A stretch of 64,000 nt of DNA from contig NZ_LDOS01000002.1 in assembly GCF_002077135.1 (NCBI RefSeq), positions 806,001 to 870,000 of the forward strand, given 5' to 3'. Numbering within the stretch: the stretch's first letter is position 1; each line of letters begins with the position of its first letter. This document shows positions 10,201 through 18,663 of the stretch, piece by piece. The position numbers were made by a program, and so were the translations under genes. This DNA is from Metallibacterium scheffleri. Its GTDB lineage: Bacteria > Pseudomonadota > Gammaproteobacteria > Xanthomonadales > Rhodanobacteraceae. The notes under the pieces were generated by a model. It had not been told where the DNA came from, did no database searches, and saw only the letters and a list, made by a program, of their open reading frames with translations.

Positions 10201-10292
10201 ATTTCGATGTCCAGGTCGTACAGGTTCTGGCCATCGACGATGGCTACGCGCAACTCTTCACGCTGAGTCGCGTTGATCAACATGCGTTTCAT
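7248..10292 (-). CDS. rne: Ribonuclease E
   Basis: 1014 residues, close to the usual size. Start [21 protein letters not shown] is the family start. The catalytic half holds an S1 RNA-binding domain (about 35-125), the DNase I-like core with IDINSARAT and [10 protein letters not shown] (catalytic Asp pair), and the zinc link CPRCEGHG (about 400-407) that joins dimers. From about residue 520 the protein is disordered, Ala/Pro-rich, with an Arg-rich RNA-binding patch ([14 protein letters not shown], about 755-772), as expected for the degradosome scaffold. It starts bulk mRNA decay and matures rRNA and tRNA. Divergent from rluC. Confidence 0.97.
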   Translation of the reverse strand: MKRMLINATQREELRVAIVDGQNLYDLDIEIPSKEQRKGNIYKGRITRVEASLEACFIEYGAERHGFLPLKEINKIYFQPGVDARKAGIRELLKEGQEIIVQVEKEERGTKGAALTSFISLAGRYMVLMPDNPNAGGVSRRIEGEDRQALKEAMEMLTLPEDMGLIVRTAGMGRDAEELQWDLDYLLQLWKAIDAAAKSKPAPFLIYQESRLIIRALRDYLRNDIGEILVDSEEMFADAREFMQQVMPNNLRKLKLYQDTTPLFSRFQIESQIENAFERDVRLPAGGSIVIDATEALTAIDINSARATKGSDIEDTAFNTNLEAATEIARQLRIRDMGGLIVIDFIDMDSPRHQREVEDRLKDALRHDRARVQIGHISRFGLLEMSRQRLRPSLGESTQIVCPRCEGHGRIRGVESLSLSALRLVEEHAMKESTGQVLVQAPTTVANYLLNEKRAAVVEIEMRHKTHVVIVADENLETPHLEITRLRDSDMGEHVKPSYERLTARPEAVLPKVGQIDAQGEQPAVSGVRPSSPAPLRDEEDGPAAPVTSAPRTVAAVPMTPLPAAAEGGLLKRLFGWFRSGETPHAPAPAATTAKPRNGTRAAGERERGTRETRERRGHRDEARGGGRGRNTTAGAKSTPPAQQRPGLAKSVSGARVPTPATSKSTSERPVKPDAERVAGERAVNERPNRERQPAAPVAAPEAHTADALLAAAGATEAGGINAAPAPNSATQHPGEVSAASTTPATAAIAGAKEGSEATRSRRRGRRGGRRRRSAEASTLNVSGTPDHTSHDAEDYDDEDADNSVAQAPHHAKPAMRAPQASAPVLPMPSAAPPASAPSAPSAQLAPTQSANMPVAVPAVAAAASNVDPRPAASLLTTGPIPSATTLQPAPAPATATPRPLIPVPRPAPAPQAQRPAPSVPLDAAAYVTAPIVSAAPTATPASTALPAQVAATAPALASAASTPAPVVKPAPTVAAPVPDTAPQPATAAPDAAAAPRQSSLLPDAAQGNIDKTP

Positions 10293-10615
10293 TGTGTTGT
10301 TCCTCGGTCGCCCGTGGGGCGCGCCGCGGTGGCGCCAGAGGCGGCCAACCGGGCTCGCACCGTCGGGGTGCAAAGCGCAGCGGGTTACGCTGCGCTGGTG
10401 GGTGGGATACGACTGCCCCATCGGCACCGCCCGGCACCTTCGAGGATGCCGGCTGGACGCCGACCTGCATGAACAGGCTGGACGGAGTGCGGCCGCCTCG
10501 TACACGATGCACGGCCTGATCCGGCCGGCGCTGCCGGCAGGTGCGGTCCTGCAGCTTTACCGCCAGGGCCCGCAAAGAGCCAGCGCAGTGTAGGGGTCAG
10601 ACGGGATATTTTTCA
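10293..10615. other. Divergent rne / rluC intergenic region
   Basis: 323 bp without a gene. In enterobacteria the long rne 5' leader binds RNase E and sets its own level; a leader of similar size could exist here, but I cannot name a conserved hairpin from the bases. Promoters for both genes must lie here. Confidence 0.5.
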
Positions 10616-11566
10616 ATGATGACGCGAACTTCCGATGCGCCCGCCGGTGGCGTCCAGCACATCCAGGTGGGTTCCGAGCGTGATGGACAGCGCATTGACA
10701 ATGCCCTCGGCACCCTTTTGAAGGGCGTGCCGCGCAGCCTGATCTACCGCTTGCTGCGTACCGGACAGGTACGCGTGAACGGCAAACGCGCCAAACCGGA
10801 TACGCGCCTGAACGCAGGTGACGAGTTGCGTCTGCCGCCGCTGCGCCAGTCGGCGCCGACGCAGGCCGCGGCGCCCGATGCAGGGCAGATCGAGCGCCTG
10901 CGGGCGGCCGTGGTGCATCACGACAAGCATTTCCTTGTGCTGGACAAACCCGCCGGCATCGCCAGCCACGGCGGCAGCGGCATCAGCCACGGCGCCATCG
11001 AGCTGCTGCGCGCGGCGTTCCCGGGAGACAGTATCGAACTGGCGCACCGGCTCGACCGCGACACCTCCGGCGTGCTGGTGCTGGCGCGCTCGCGCAGCGC
11101 GCTGCTGGGTGTACAGGCGGCGATCCGCGAGGGCCGCGTCACCAAGCAGTATCTGTGCCTGATGACCGGGCGCCTGCAGCGTGCGCGTTTCGACATCAAC
11201 GTGCCGTTGCGCAAGTTCGATCTGGCCGGCGGCGAGCGCCTGGTGCGCGTGGCCGCGGACGGCAAGCCAGCGCTGACGTTCTTCCGCGAGCTGGAGCGCT
11301 ACGCCGACGCCAGCCTGGTCGAGGCGACCCTGGCCACCGGGCGTACGCACCAGATTCGCGTGCACGCGCAGCACGCCGGCCATGCACTGGCCGGCGACGA
11401 GAAATACGGCACGCGCGAGGCCAATAAACTGTGGCGCGCACGCGGCCTCAGGCGTCTGTTCCTGCATGCGGCACGCTTCGAGTTCGAGATCGACGGCCAG
11501 GGTTGGAGTTTTTCCGCGCCGTTGCCGGACGATCTGCGCGCGGTCGTGCAGGCTCAGAGCCTGTGA
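10616..11566 (+). CDS. rluC: 23S rRNA pseudouridine synthase RluC
   Basis: 316 residues. N-terminal S4 domain (IDNALGTLLKGVPRSLIYRLLRTGQVRVNG), then the RsuA/RluA catalytic core with HRLDRDTSG, whose Asp is the nucleophile, and TGRTHQIRVH. RluC makes pseudouridines 955, 2504 and 2580 of 23S rRNA. Its position next to rne is the usual one. I use the ATG at 10616 (an adjacent ATG follows at 10619); the open frame further upstream does not resemble the family. The last four codons and the stop (AQSL-stop) lie inside the 158-bp repeat element at 11553, so the C-terminus has been rewritten by an insertion. Confidence 0.95.
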   Translation: MMTRTSDAPAGGVQHIQVGSERDGQRIDNALGTLLKGVPRSLIYRLLRTGQVRVNGKRAKPDTRLNAGDELRLPPLRQSAPTQAAAPDAGQIERLRAAVVHHDKHFLVLDKPAGIASHGGSGISHGAIELLRAAFPGDSIELAHRLDRDTSGVLVLARSRSALLGVQAAIREGRVTKQYLCLMTGRLQRARFDINVPLRKFDLAGGERLVRVAADGKPALTFFRELERYADASLVEATLATGRTHQIRVHAQHAGHALAGDEKYGTREANKLWRARGLRRLFLHAARFEFEIDGQGWSFSAPLPDDLRAVVQAQSL

Positions 11567-11710
11567 AAAATTCCGCATCGTGCGGAATTTTTCATCGGCG
11601 CGTCCGGCACGGGTCCGTACGCGCCTCCGCGAAGCAGCCACTTGCGTGACCGCTTCGCGTCCGGCCATCCATGGCCGGACTGAGAGGCTGAAAAATTCAC
11701 AGCCTCTCAG
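11553..11710 (+). mobile_element. 158-bp MITE-like element, copy A
   Basis: Nearly identical (about 6 mismatches) to the reverse complement of 42604-42761 and the same length. Its ends are imperfect inverted repeats, ctcagagcctgtgaaaaatt and, read inward from the other side, ctgagaggctgtgaattttt. These match the two ends of the IS1182-family element at 12585. Inside are hairpins gaaaaattccgca/tgcggaatttttc, ccggccat/atggccgg and a long terminal one. It fills the gap between convergent rluC and the CPBP gene and carries both stop codons. It has no coding capacity, and I see no clear target duplication. Confidence 0.85.
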
Positions 11711-12584
11711 CCGCCCCAGCCCAGATAGCGCCCGCCGATGGCCAGCGAGCGCAGCCAGCCGGCGTTGCTGGCGATGCCGAGCAGCAGCGTGGCACCCAGC
11801 GCGTGCGCCACGATCACCGGCAGCAGCGCGCCACGGCGCAGGAACCAGCCAGTCCACAACAGGCCCGCGGCAAAAGCGAGCAGCATCAGCGGTGTATTTG
11901 GCGTGTGCGCCAGGGCGAACAACAGCGCCGCCAGCAGCACCGCCAGCGGCCGCCACGCCAGCGCATAGTCCAGGCGCCGCGCCACGATCACCAGCAGCAG
12001 GTATTGCTGCAGTGCCGCCCATGGCAAATAGCCCACGAAGCTGGCCATGCCAGGGACCATCACGGGCTGCGCCAGCCACAGCAGCAGCGCGGCCAACACC
12101 GGCAGCAGCGGCAGCGCCCATTGCCGCCACGGTGCCAGCCAATGCCAGGGCGCCAGCAGCGGCGTGCGACGCACGCTCAGCAGCAGCGCGAAACCCAGCG
12201 CCAGCAGGATCAGTGCGCCGGATCGCGCATCCGGCCGCTGGCTGTCACCGACGCCGAAGGCGATCAGCAGCACCGGCAGCAGCGCCAGCAGGGCCTCGCC
12301 CAGTGCGCGCAGCCGCGGCGCGTGTGGCGGCCAGCGCAACAGGCCCAGCATCAGCAAGGCGCAGGCGGCAATGGCGATCCAGTCCCAGGGCAAGACGCAC
12401 CGTGCTGCGCCGGCGCGCGCTGGCGCTCCGACCGGCAACGCGATGGCCGCGGGGTCGCGTTGCCACAGCGCATCGCGCTGGGCCAGCAGATACGGTGAAT
12501 ACGTGGCGGACAGCCAGACCACGGGAACACCGGCGCGCGGCGGCGACTGCGCGCGCCAGTGCGCCCATGTCTGCGGTGCTTGCG
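11707..12584 (-). pseudogene. C-terminal part of a CPBP-type membrane protein gene interrupted by an IS
   Basis: About 292 codons, from the IS junction to the stop. The translation is a string of hydrophobic helices with the CPBP/CAAX-protease layout: FALAH (motif 2) and IVAHALGAT (motif 3). The catalytic Glu pair of motif 1 is replaced (LQQYLLLVIVARR), so the intact ancestor may already have been a non-catalytic family member. The frame is the same as that of the N-terminal piece through the 9-bp duplication: joining at the repeat gives PAQAPQTWAHW and one 487-residue protein. This half has no start codon of its own after the IS and is presumably silent. The stop codon lies in the 158-bp element. 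Confidence 0.85.
12576..12584. repeat. Target-site duplication, left copy (gtgcttgcg)
   Basis: A 9-bp sequence identical to 14255-14263, directly outside the IS ends. Deleting one copy plus the IS (1679 bp) restores the reading frame. Confidence 0.88.
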
Positions 12585-14254
12585 GGCTCAGAGGCTGTGA
12601 GTTTTTCGGTTGTCGGCGTGGGCGCGACGGCTGCTGATGCTGGACGTGGTCGCCTGCGCGTGCGGTCGAATGGCGCAGACGGTGCCCGTGATGGGTGTCG
12701 GTCTCCCGAACTTCGCGCTGGCTGAGCGCTTTGGGGCCATTTCTTGCCCTCTCATGCGGCCTGCGCCGCCATGGCGGACGGATCTGTCCCCCAACCGATG
12801 AGTTGCGGTGCCAGCGCGGCGGTGCGCAACAGGTTGTGCGCCAGCACGAACAGGCCCACCACCGAGCGGACCTTGGCCAAGCCACGCACGGGCATGCGCA
12901 GCAGGCCTCGGTTACGCGCCTGGGCGTTGACGCATTCGGCGGTTGCCGCGCGCTGCTTGTAGATGTCCCTGGCCTCGCTGCCGGCCATGCGCACGCGCCA
13001 CTGGGCCACCGCCTCGGAGTCATCGGGCTTGGGTTGGTGCTTGTCCTGCGCGACCTCCTTGCCCTGCGCGTCCTGCTTCGTCCTGGGTTCTGGCACCGGC
13101 GCGTAGACCTTGGTCCTGCCGGCCACCGCATCGATCTGCTCGTGCGCGGGGAAGCCGCCATCGACCAGCCACTGCTCCGGGCTGCGCCCCAGGCGCTGCG
13201 CGACCTGCTCGACCATCGGCGCCAGTTGCGCCATGTCGCTGCCGGCGGTGACCACGTCCATGCCGACGATGACCTGTTCTTCGCAGGTGGTGGCAAACTG
13301 CACGTTGAACGCCGGACGGAAACCGCCGTCGCCCATCTTCATGACCCGCGCGTCGGCGTCGGTGGTGCTCGCTCTGGCGTCTTCGGCCCTGGAGCCGTTG
13401 CGCTTCTTGGCAGCGGCCACTTCAGGCAGTTGCTCCAGCGCCGCCTGGATGCGCGCTTCGCGCTCCCGGGCCGCGCGCAGCTTGGCCGCCTGCGCTTGCC
13501 GCCGGGCTTGACCCGGATCGGCCTGGGCCTGCGTCTTGATCGTCTGCACCAGCTCGCGGGCCTGGCTCAGGTGGTCGTCCAGGCTGGCTTGGCGGCGGAA
13601 CGAGGCGGCACCCGCAGCGGCGCGAACGCGCATGCCGTCCTGCGCCACGCGCTGCAAGGTGATCGCACCCACCGCGGCCAGGGCGGCTACGTTATCCGTG
13701 AGCAGCTCGTCCATCAGCGCTTCGTTGCCCGCACGAAAATCATTGAGCGCGTGATAGTTCACCGACACGCCGCCGCAAATCCACCGGTACGCATCGTGCT
13801 CCAGGCTCAGCCGCGCCACTTCGCGGCCGCTGCCCACACCGTCCAGCGTGGCGTACAGCCACAGTGCGAACAGAATGCGCGGGTCGATCGCCGCACGACC
13901 GGCGTTGCTGCCGCGCGCCTTGACCGCCTCGATCAACCGACTCAGGTCCTGACGCTCGACGTAACCCCACACCAGTCGCGCCCGGTGGTCCTCGGGCAAC
14001 AACGATTCCAGGTCCGAGGCGCGCAGCTCCACCTGCAAACGGTTGGGTTCGAGCAATCGCGGCGCGCCTTGCTCTCGCTGCATCGCCGCCTTGGCCTGCG
14101 CCTCCCGTACCTGGGCTTCGCTGGGCTCGGGCAGGTCCAGAAACAGGCCTGTCTGCGTCGCCGCCGGGTCATGCTCAGTGGATGTCGTCATGCTCGCTAT
14201 CATGCCTGCCGCACAACCGTTTGGGTGGCTCAGAGAAAAACTCTCACCCTCTCA
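12585..14254 (-). mobile_element. IS1182-family insertion sequence, about 1.67 kb
   Basis: The element holds one transposase gene and is bounded by related ends: ctcagaggctgtgagttttt on the left and, read inward, tgagagggtgagagtttttc on the right (about 16 of 18 core positions match). It sits in a CPBP-type gene with a 9-bp target duplication. Transposase and ends look intact, so it may still be mobile. The exact boundary is uncertain by 1-2 bases because the flanking g and gg can be assigned either way. Confidence 0.88.
12752..14203 (-). CDS. IS1182-family transposase
   Basis: 483 residues, full length. The N-terminal domain contains IDPRILFALWLYATLDGVGS and YRWICGGVSVNYHALNDFR, hallmarks of the IS1182/IS4-like DDE group. 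A coiled, charged insertion follows (about 240-300), then the second part with FRPAFNVQFATT, IVGMDVV, EQWLVDGGFPAHEQID and the C-terminal catalytic region around RAATAECVNAQARNRGLLRMPVRG. ATG at 14203 or, 12 bases on, 14191. No frameshift or stop is seen, so the enzyme is probably functional. Confidence 0.93.
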   Translation of the reverse strand: MIASMTTSTEHDPAATQTGLFLDLPEPSEAQVREAQAKAAMQREQGAPRLLEPNRLQVELRASDLESLLPEDHRARLVWGYVERQDLSRLIEAVKARGSNAGRAAIDPRILFALWLYATLDGVGSGREVARLSLEHDAYRWICGGVSVNYHALNDFRAGNEALMDELLTDNVAALAAVGAITLQRVAQDGMRVRAAAGAASFRRQASLDDHLSQARELVQTIKTQAQADPGQARRQAQAAKLRAAREREARIQAALEQLPEVAAAKKRNGSRAEDARASTTDADARVMKMGDGGFRPAFNVQFATTCEEQVIVGMDVVTAGSDMAQLAPMVEQVAQRLGRSPEQWLVDGGFPAHEQIDAVAGRTKVYAPVPEPRTKQDAQGKEVAQDKHQPKPDDSEAVAQWRVRMAGSEARDIYKQRAATAECVNAQARNRGLLRMPVRGLAKVRSVVGLFVLAHNLLRTAALAPQLIGWGTDPSAMAAQAA

Positions 14255-14263
14255 GTGCTTGCG
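14255..14263. repeat. Target-site duplication, right copy (gtgcttgcg)
   Basis: Matches 12576-12584 exactly and lies directly outside the right end of the IS. Confidence 0.88.
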
Positions 14264-14849
14264 CCGGCAGCAGCATGGCGCTGATCAGCACGATGCGTCT
14301 TCCCGCGGGGCCGCTGGACTGCAGGCGCAGCATGGCGGCCCGGGTTGGCATGCGCGCGGGCTGGCCGGCGCAGCGCCAGGGCAAGGCCGCCAGATCGATG
14401 CGCAATGTCCCGGCGCGTGCAGGCAGCAGACCCGCGTCGGCGGTGCAGGCACGTGCATGCAGCGTGCTGCGCACGATGACGCTCAGGGGCAATGCCGCGG
14501 ACTGGCGCAACGACAGCAGCAACACCGGTGCATCCGTCAACGCTGCCGGTCGCGCCAGACGCAGACCGATTTGCCAGCTGCCGCCGCGATAGTGCACCGC
14601 CAGCGCGTCATCATCCGCATGCACACTGGCGGCGCCAAACGCACGCGCGGCGATGACATCCGCGGGTCGGCGCAGCCGCCACTGCCACGGCGAGACGCCG
14701 CTGTGCCATGCGCGCCATTCGCGCAGACCCTGCTGCGCCACGCCGGCGCGGGTCAGCGCATTGCCCAGAGCAGCCAATGACCAGGCCAGCAACAGTGTCA
14801 GTGCGAGCAGCGCCGCTGCGCGCGCCAACGGCCGCGCGCCAAGGTACAT
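14255..14849 (-). pseudogene. N-terminal part of the CPBP-type membrane protein gene interrupted by the IS
   Basis: About 198 codons: start MYLGARPLARAAALL, one strong membrane segment (about residues 8-30), then a soluble region of about 150 residues with no motif I recognise. The IS cuts it after QA; as it stands, translation runs a few codons into the IS end and stops at 14244. The ATG overlaps the stop of phhB by one base (TGATG), so it was translated with phhB. The truncated product would be a membrane-anchored periplasmic domain without the CPBP helices. Confidence 0.82.
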
Positions 14850-15190
14850 CAACCGTACAGCAGGCGCTCGACGCGCGCGGCACAGATCACATCGTTCATC
14901 GACACGCCAGCGCAATCGTGCGTCGACCATGACACATGGCAGTGGCCGTAGCCGGCCTGCAGGTCGGGATGGTGATCGGCGCGATTGGCCAGGAAGCCGA
15001 CAGCATTGATGAAGCCGAGGGTGTGGTGGAAATCGGCGAACTTGAAATCCTTGCCGATGGAAAGGTCATCCGCACCGCGCTGCCAGCCGGGCAGCAGCGC
15101 CAGCCATTCGGCGATGCGCGCGGCATCCAGGCGGTGCTCGGCGCCGCGGCGCGGCAGGCAGGATTGCGCGGCGAGTTGATCCAGCGTCAT
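14849..15190 (-). CDS. phhB: Pterin-4a-carbinolamine dehydratase
   Basis: 113 residues, standard length. The PCD/DCoH fold shows in FKFADFHHTLGFINAVGFLANRADHHPDLQAGYGHCHVSWSTHD, with the catalytic histidines in HHPD and in the FADFHHT turn. It recycles 4a-hydroxytetrahydrobiopterin made by phenylalanine hydroxylase. No phhA lies nearby, so a wider role in folate or quinonoid pterin recycling is possible. The downstream, IS-broken gene was translationally coupled to it. Confidence 0.92.
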   Translation of the reverse strand: MTLDQLAAQSCLPRRGAEHRLDAARIAEWLALLPGWQRGADDLSIGKDFKFADFHHTLGFINAVGFLANRADHHPDLQAGYGHCHVSWSTHDCAGVSMNDVICAARVERLLYG

Positions 15191-15343
15191 GGTCGGTTGC
15201 CTGGCAGTTTCGACGAGGCGCGAGTATAGGACGCTACAATGCGCATACGCGGACAGGGCCGCGCGGGTGCTGGTCTTGCGCAAGCCAGGCGGCACTCGCC
15301 GCGCACTCGGTGCGCGGGTGGCCACCGCTGAGAGGCACACGGC

Positions 15344-15955
15344 ATGATCGATATTTCCGAACGCGCACAAATCTATTTCCGCAAGCTGTTGGCCGAACAA
15401 GGCGGTCCCGGTTGGGGTATCCGCTTGCGTGCCCGCGATGGCGGCACCCTGAAGGGCGACTGCGAGCTGAGTTTTTGCGAGCCCGCCGAGATCACCGGGG
15501 ACGAATGGGTGCTGCAGTGCGAGGGCTTCAATGTTTTCGTGGATGGCGCCAGCGTGCCCTGGCTGGATGGTGCCGTGCTGGATTACCTGCCCACGGGCAC
15601 CGGCCAGGCGCTGAGCGTGCGCGCGCCGCGTCTGCGCGGCGAGACCGATGCCGCGCAGGCTTCGCTGGCGCAGCGCGTCAAGCGTGTCATCGAGGACCTC
15701 ATCAATCCGCAACTGGCGCAGCACAGCGGTCGCGTCAGCCTGCTCGAGGTGGGCAGCGATGGCAGCGTGGTGCTGGCTTTCGGCGGCGGTTGCCAGGGTT
15801 GCGGCCAGGTCGATCTGACCTTGCGCGACGGCATCGAGCGCACCTTGCGCGAGCAAGTGCCCGAGATCACCGCCGTGCGTGATGCCACCGAGCACGCCAA
15901 GGGCGAAAATCCCTATTACGCGGCGCACGCGCACGGCGAGTCAGCGCTGCGCTGA
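15344..15955 (+). CDS. nfuA: Fe-S biogenesis protein NfuA
   Basis: 203 residues. The N-terminal half is a degenerate A-type domain (ERAQIYFRKLLAEQGGPGWGIRLRARDGG, about 5-105). The C-terminal half is a Nfu domain with the cluster-binding CQGCG (about residues 150-154). NfuA carries [4Fe-4S] clusters to targets, mostly under stress. It stands alone. A tacaat -10-like box lies at 15235-15240, but no matching -35 is clear. Confidence 0.95.
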   Translation: MIDISERAQIYFRKLLAEQGGPGWGIRLRARDGGTLKGDCELSFCEPAEITGDEWVLQCEGFNVFVDGASVPWLDGAVLDYLPTGTGQALSVRAPRLRGETDAAQASLAQRVKRVIEDLINPQLAQHSGRVSLLEVGSDGSVVLAFGGGCQGCGQVDLTLRDGIERTLREQVPEITAVRDATEHAKGENPYYAAHAHGESALR

Positions 15956-16061
15956 GCGGCGCTCGTCGTGACGATCGCGTCCATCGCACTGGCATGGCAA
16001 GCCAGACCCCGCCACCGCCGGGGCGCGTGAAACCGGCGCCTCGACGGGTCGTGGTGGCGCG

Positions 16062-16436
16062 TTACAGCGAGGTGCCTTGGCGCTTGTGCGAGCCGGAAAC
16101 CTCGCCGCGCAGTGTCCACAGCACGGGCTTTTGCGCTGCGAAATAGGCCGCGATGTCTTCGCGGTCCTGCTCGGTCAGGGTCGAGGCGAAGCCGACCATG
16201 ATCGGATTCTTGCGCTCGCCGTCCTGGTATTCCTTCAGCGCCTGCACGATGTACTGCGCGTACTGGCCGCCGAGGCGCGGGTACTGCGGATCGAGCGAAT
16301 CGCCGTTCGCGCCGTGGCAGGCGAAGCAGACCACGGCTTTTTTCTTGCCTGCGGCGGCGTTGCCGCCGGCATGCGCGACCGGAATCAGCAGCAGCAGCGC
16401 GGCCAGCACCGGGGCGAGGATCAGCGTGCGTGTCAT
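16062..16436 (-). CDS. Monohaem cytochrome c, c4/c553-like (second of a pair)
   Basis: 124 residues. Signal peptide ending near AHAG (about residue 22), then a single haem site CFACH (about 36-40) and a methionine ligand in the NPIMVGFASTLTEQD loop, the class I pattern. Periplasmic electron carrier. It lies 17 bp downstream of another monohaem cytochrome gene of similar size; the pair looks like the two halves of dihaem cytochrome c4. The likely partner is a terminal oxidase elsewhere in the genome. Confidence 0.9.
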   Translation of the reverse strand: MTRTLILAPVLAALLLLIPVAHAGGNAAAGKKKAVVCFACHGANGDSLDPQYPRLGGQYAQYIVQALKEYQDGERKNPIMVGFASTLTEQDREDIAAYFAAQKPVLWTLRGEVSGSHKRQGTSL

Positions 16437-16453
16437 CGAATAATCCCCCGGGC

Positions 16454-16819
16454 TCACTTGCGGATGCTGGAAAGGTAGGCCGCGATATTGCGGATATCCT
16501 GCTCGGACAGGCTCTTGGCCTGGATGTTCATGGTCATGGTCGGCGGCGTGCGCTGGCCATCCCGGTATTCGTTGAGCGCCGCGACCAGATAGTCGTAGTG
16601 CTGTCCGGCGATTTTGGGCACCGGATAATTCGGGTAGGCGTTGCGATAGCCGGGAATGCCGTGGCAGCCGTGGCAGGTGAATACCATCAGACGACCGGCG
16701 GCGGCATCGCCGGGATGCTTGGCGATGGGCGCGGCCGATGTCGGCGCGGGTGCGGGAGCGGCGACCGCCACACTGGCGATGCCGACCAGAAACGAGGCAA
16801 GCAGAAGCGATCGCAACAT
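16454..16819 (-). CDS. Monohaem cytochrome c, c4/c553-like (first of a pair)
   Basis: 121 residues. Signal peptide with cleavage near AVAA, an Ala/Pro linker, haem site CHGCH (about 49-53) and methionine ligand in TPPTMTMNIQAKSLSEQD. It ends in IAAYLSSIRK, the usual last helix. First gene of a two-cytochrome operon. The haem motif has His as its second residue (C-H-G-C-H), a common variant. Confidence 0.9.
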   Translation of the reverse strand: MLRSLLLASFLVGIASVAVAAPAPAPTSAAPIAKHPGDAAAGRLMVFTCHGCHGIPGYRNAYPNYPVPKIAGQHYDYLVAALNEYRDGQRTPPTMTMNIQAKSLSEQDIRNIAAYLSSIRK

Positions 16820-17017
16820 GAAAAGTCCTCGGCGAGGGTCAAGGCGCGATCCGGCCGCAATCCGGACCCGCGCAAGGCCCGGAGTATAGCGACAGCTCGC
16901 GTTCACGAAACAAGTCCGTGCATGAATGCGGTCTACGCAATCGCATGGCCGGCGTGCGGCGCACGCAAGGCACGGCCACGGACCAGCGCCCGCTGGCGCG
17001 CGATGGGAATCCCGATA

Positions 17018-17062
17018 CTTGATAAAACATGTCTCGATCAAACACATCTTGATCAAACACGC
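17018..17062 (+). repeat. Three 15-bp tandem repeats (iteron-like) upstream of the nucleotide-sugar dehydrogenase
   Basis: Units cttgataaaacatgt, ctcgatcaaacacat and cttgatcaaacacgc follow head to tail. They share the core c-t-t/c-g-a-t-c/a-a-a-a-c-a. The period is about one and a half helical turns. It could be a multi-site operator; no regulator is known to me for it. Confidence 0.75.
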
Positions 17063-17130
17063 GCGCTTGCGCTTGGACGTCAGCACGTTCGGGTCGTAGC
17101 GGGTTGCGTGGCGCGCGCGCGGCATCCGTT

Positions 17131-17154
17131 TGCGCGACTGACTGCGCGACTGAC
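17131..17154 (+). repeat. Two exact 12-bp tandem repeats (tgcgcgactgac)
   Basis: Two identical head-to-tail copies, 52 bp before the ATG at 17207. They lie within the leader of the nucleotide-sugar dehydrogenase gene. Confidence 0.8.
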
Positions 17155-17206
17155 TGCTAGCATCCGCACCACAGCGGCACTGCTGCAGGCCCACGCGCGA
17201 GACGCC

Positions 17207-18481
<1,275 letters not shown>

Positions 18482-18663
18482 GCGGCAAGCCTGAAACAGG
18501 GGTTAATCGCTGCGCGGCCCATGACTTCCGGCCGAGGCGCGCGCAGGTGTCCAAAGCGAAGCTGAACGAGTGCCCGCGCGATGCTGAACTCGAAGGGTCC
18601 CGGGCCATCGAAACCTGCACCGCGCTGCGGTATCCATTCAACCCCTGCTCTGGAGACTGCTCG

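Larger units (their letters stand above)
16820..17206. other. Divergent region between cytochrome pair and nucleotide-sugar dehydrogenase
   Basis: 387 bp without a gene. It holds two sets of short tandem repeats listed separately (17018-17062 and 17131-17154). The AT-richer part around 17018-17060 is the likeliest promoter or operator area for the plus-strand gene. Confidence 0.5.

Noticed and set aside
11553-11710. Reading the 158-bp element as a pair of ordinary terminators
   Set aside because: Terminators alone would not explain the near-identical 158-bp copy at 42604-42761, nor the match of both ends to the IS ends; a terminator role is still possible in addition.
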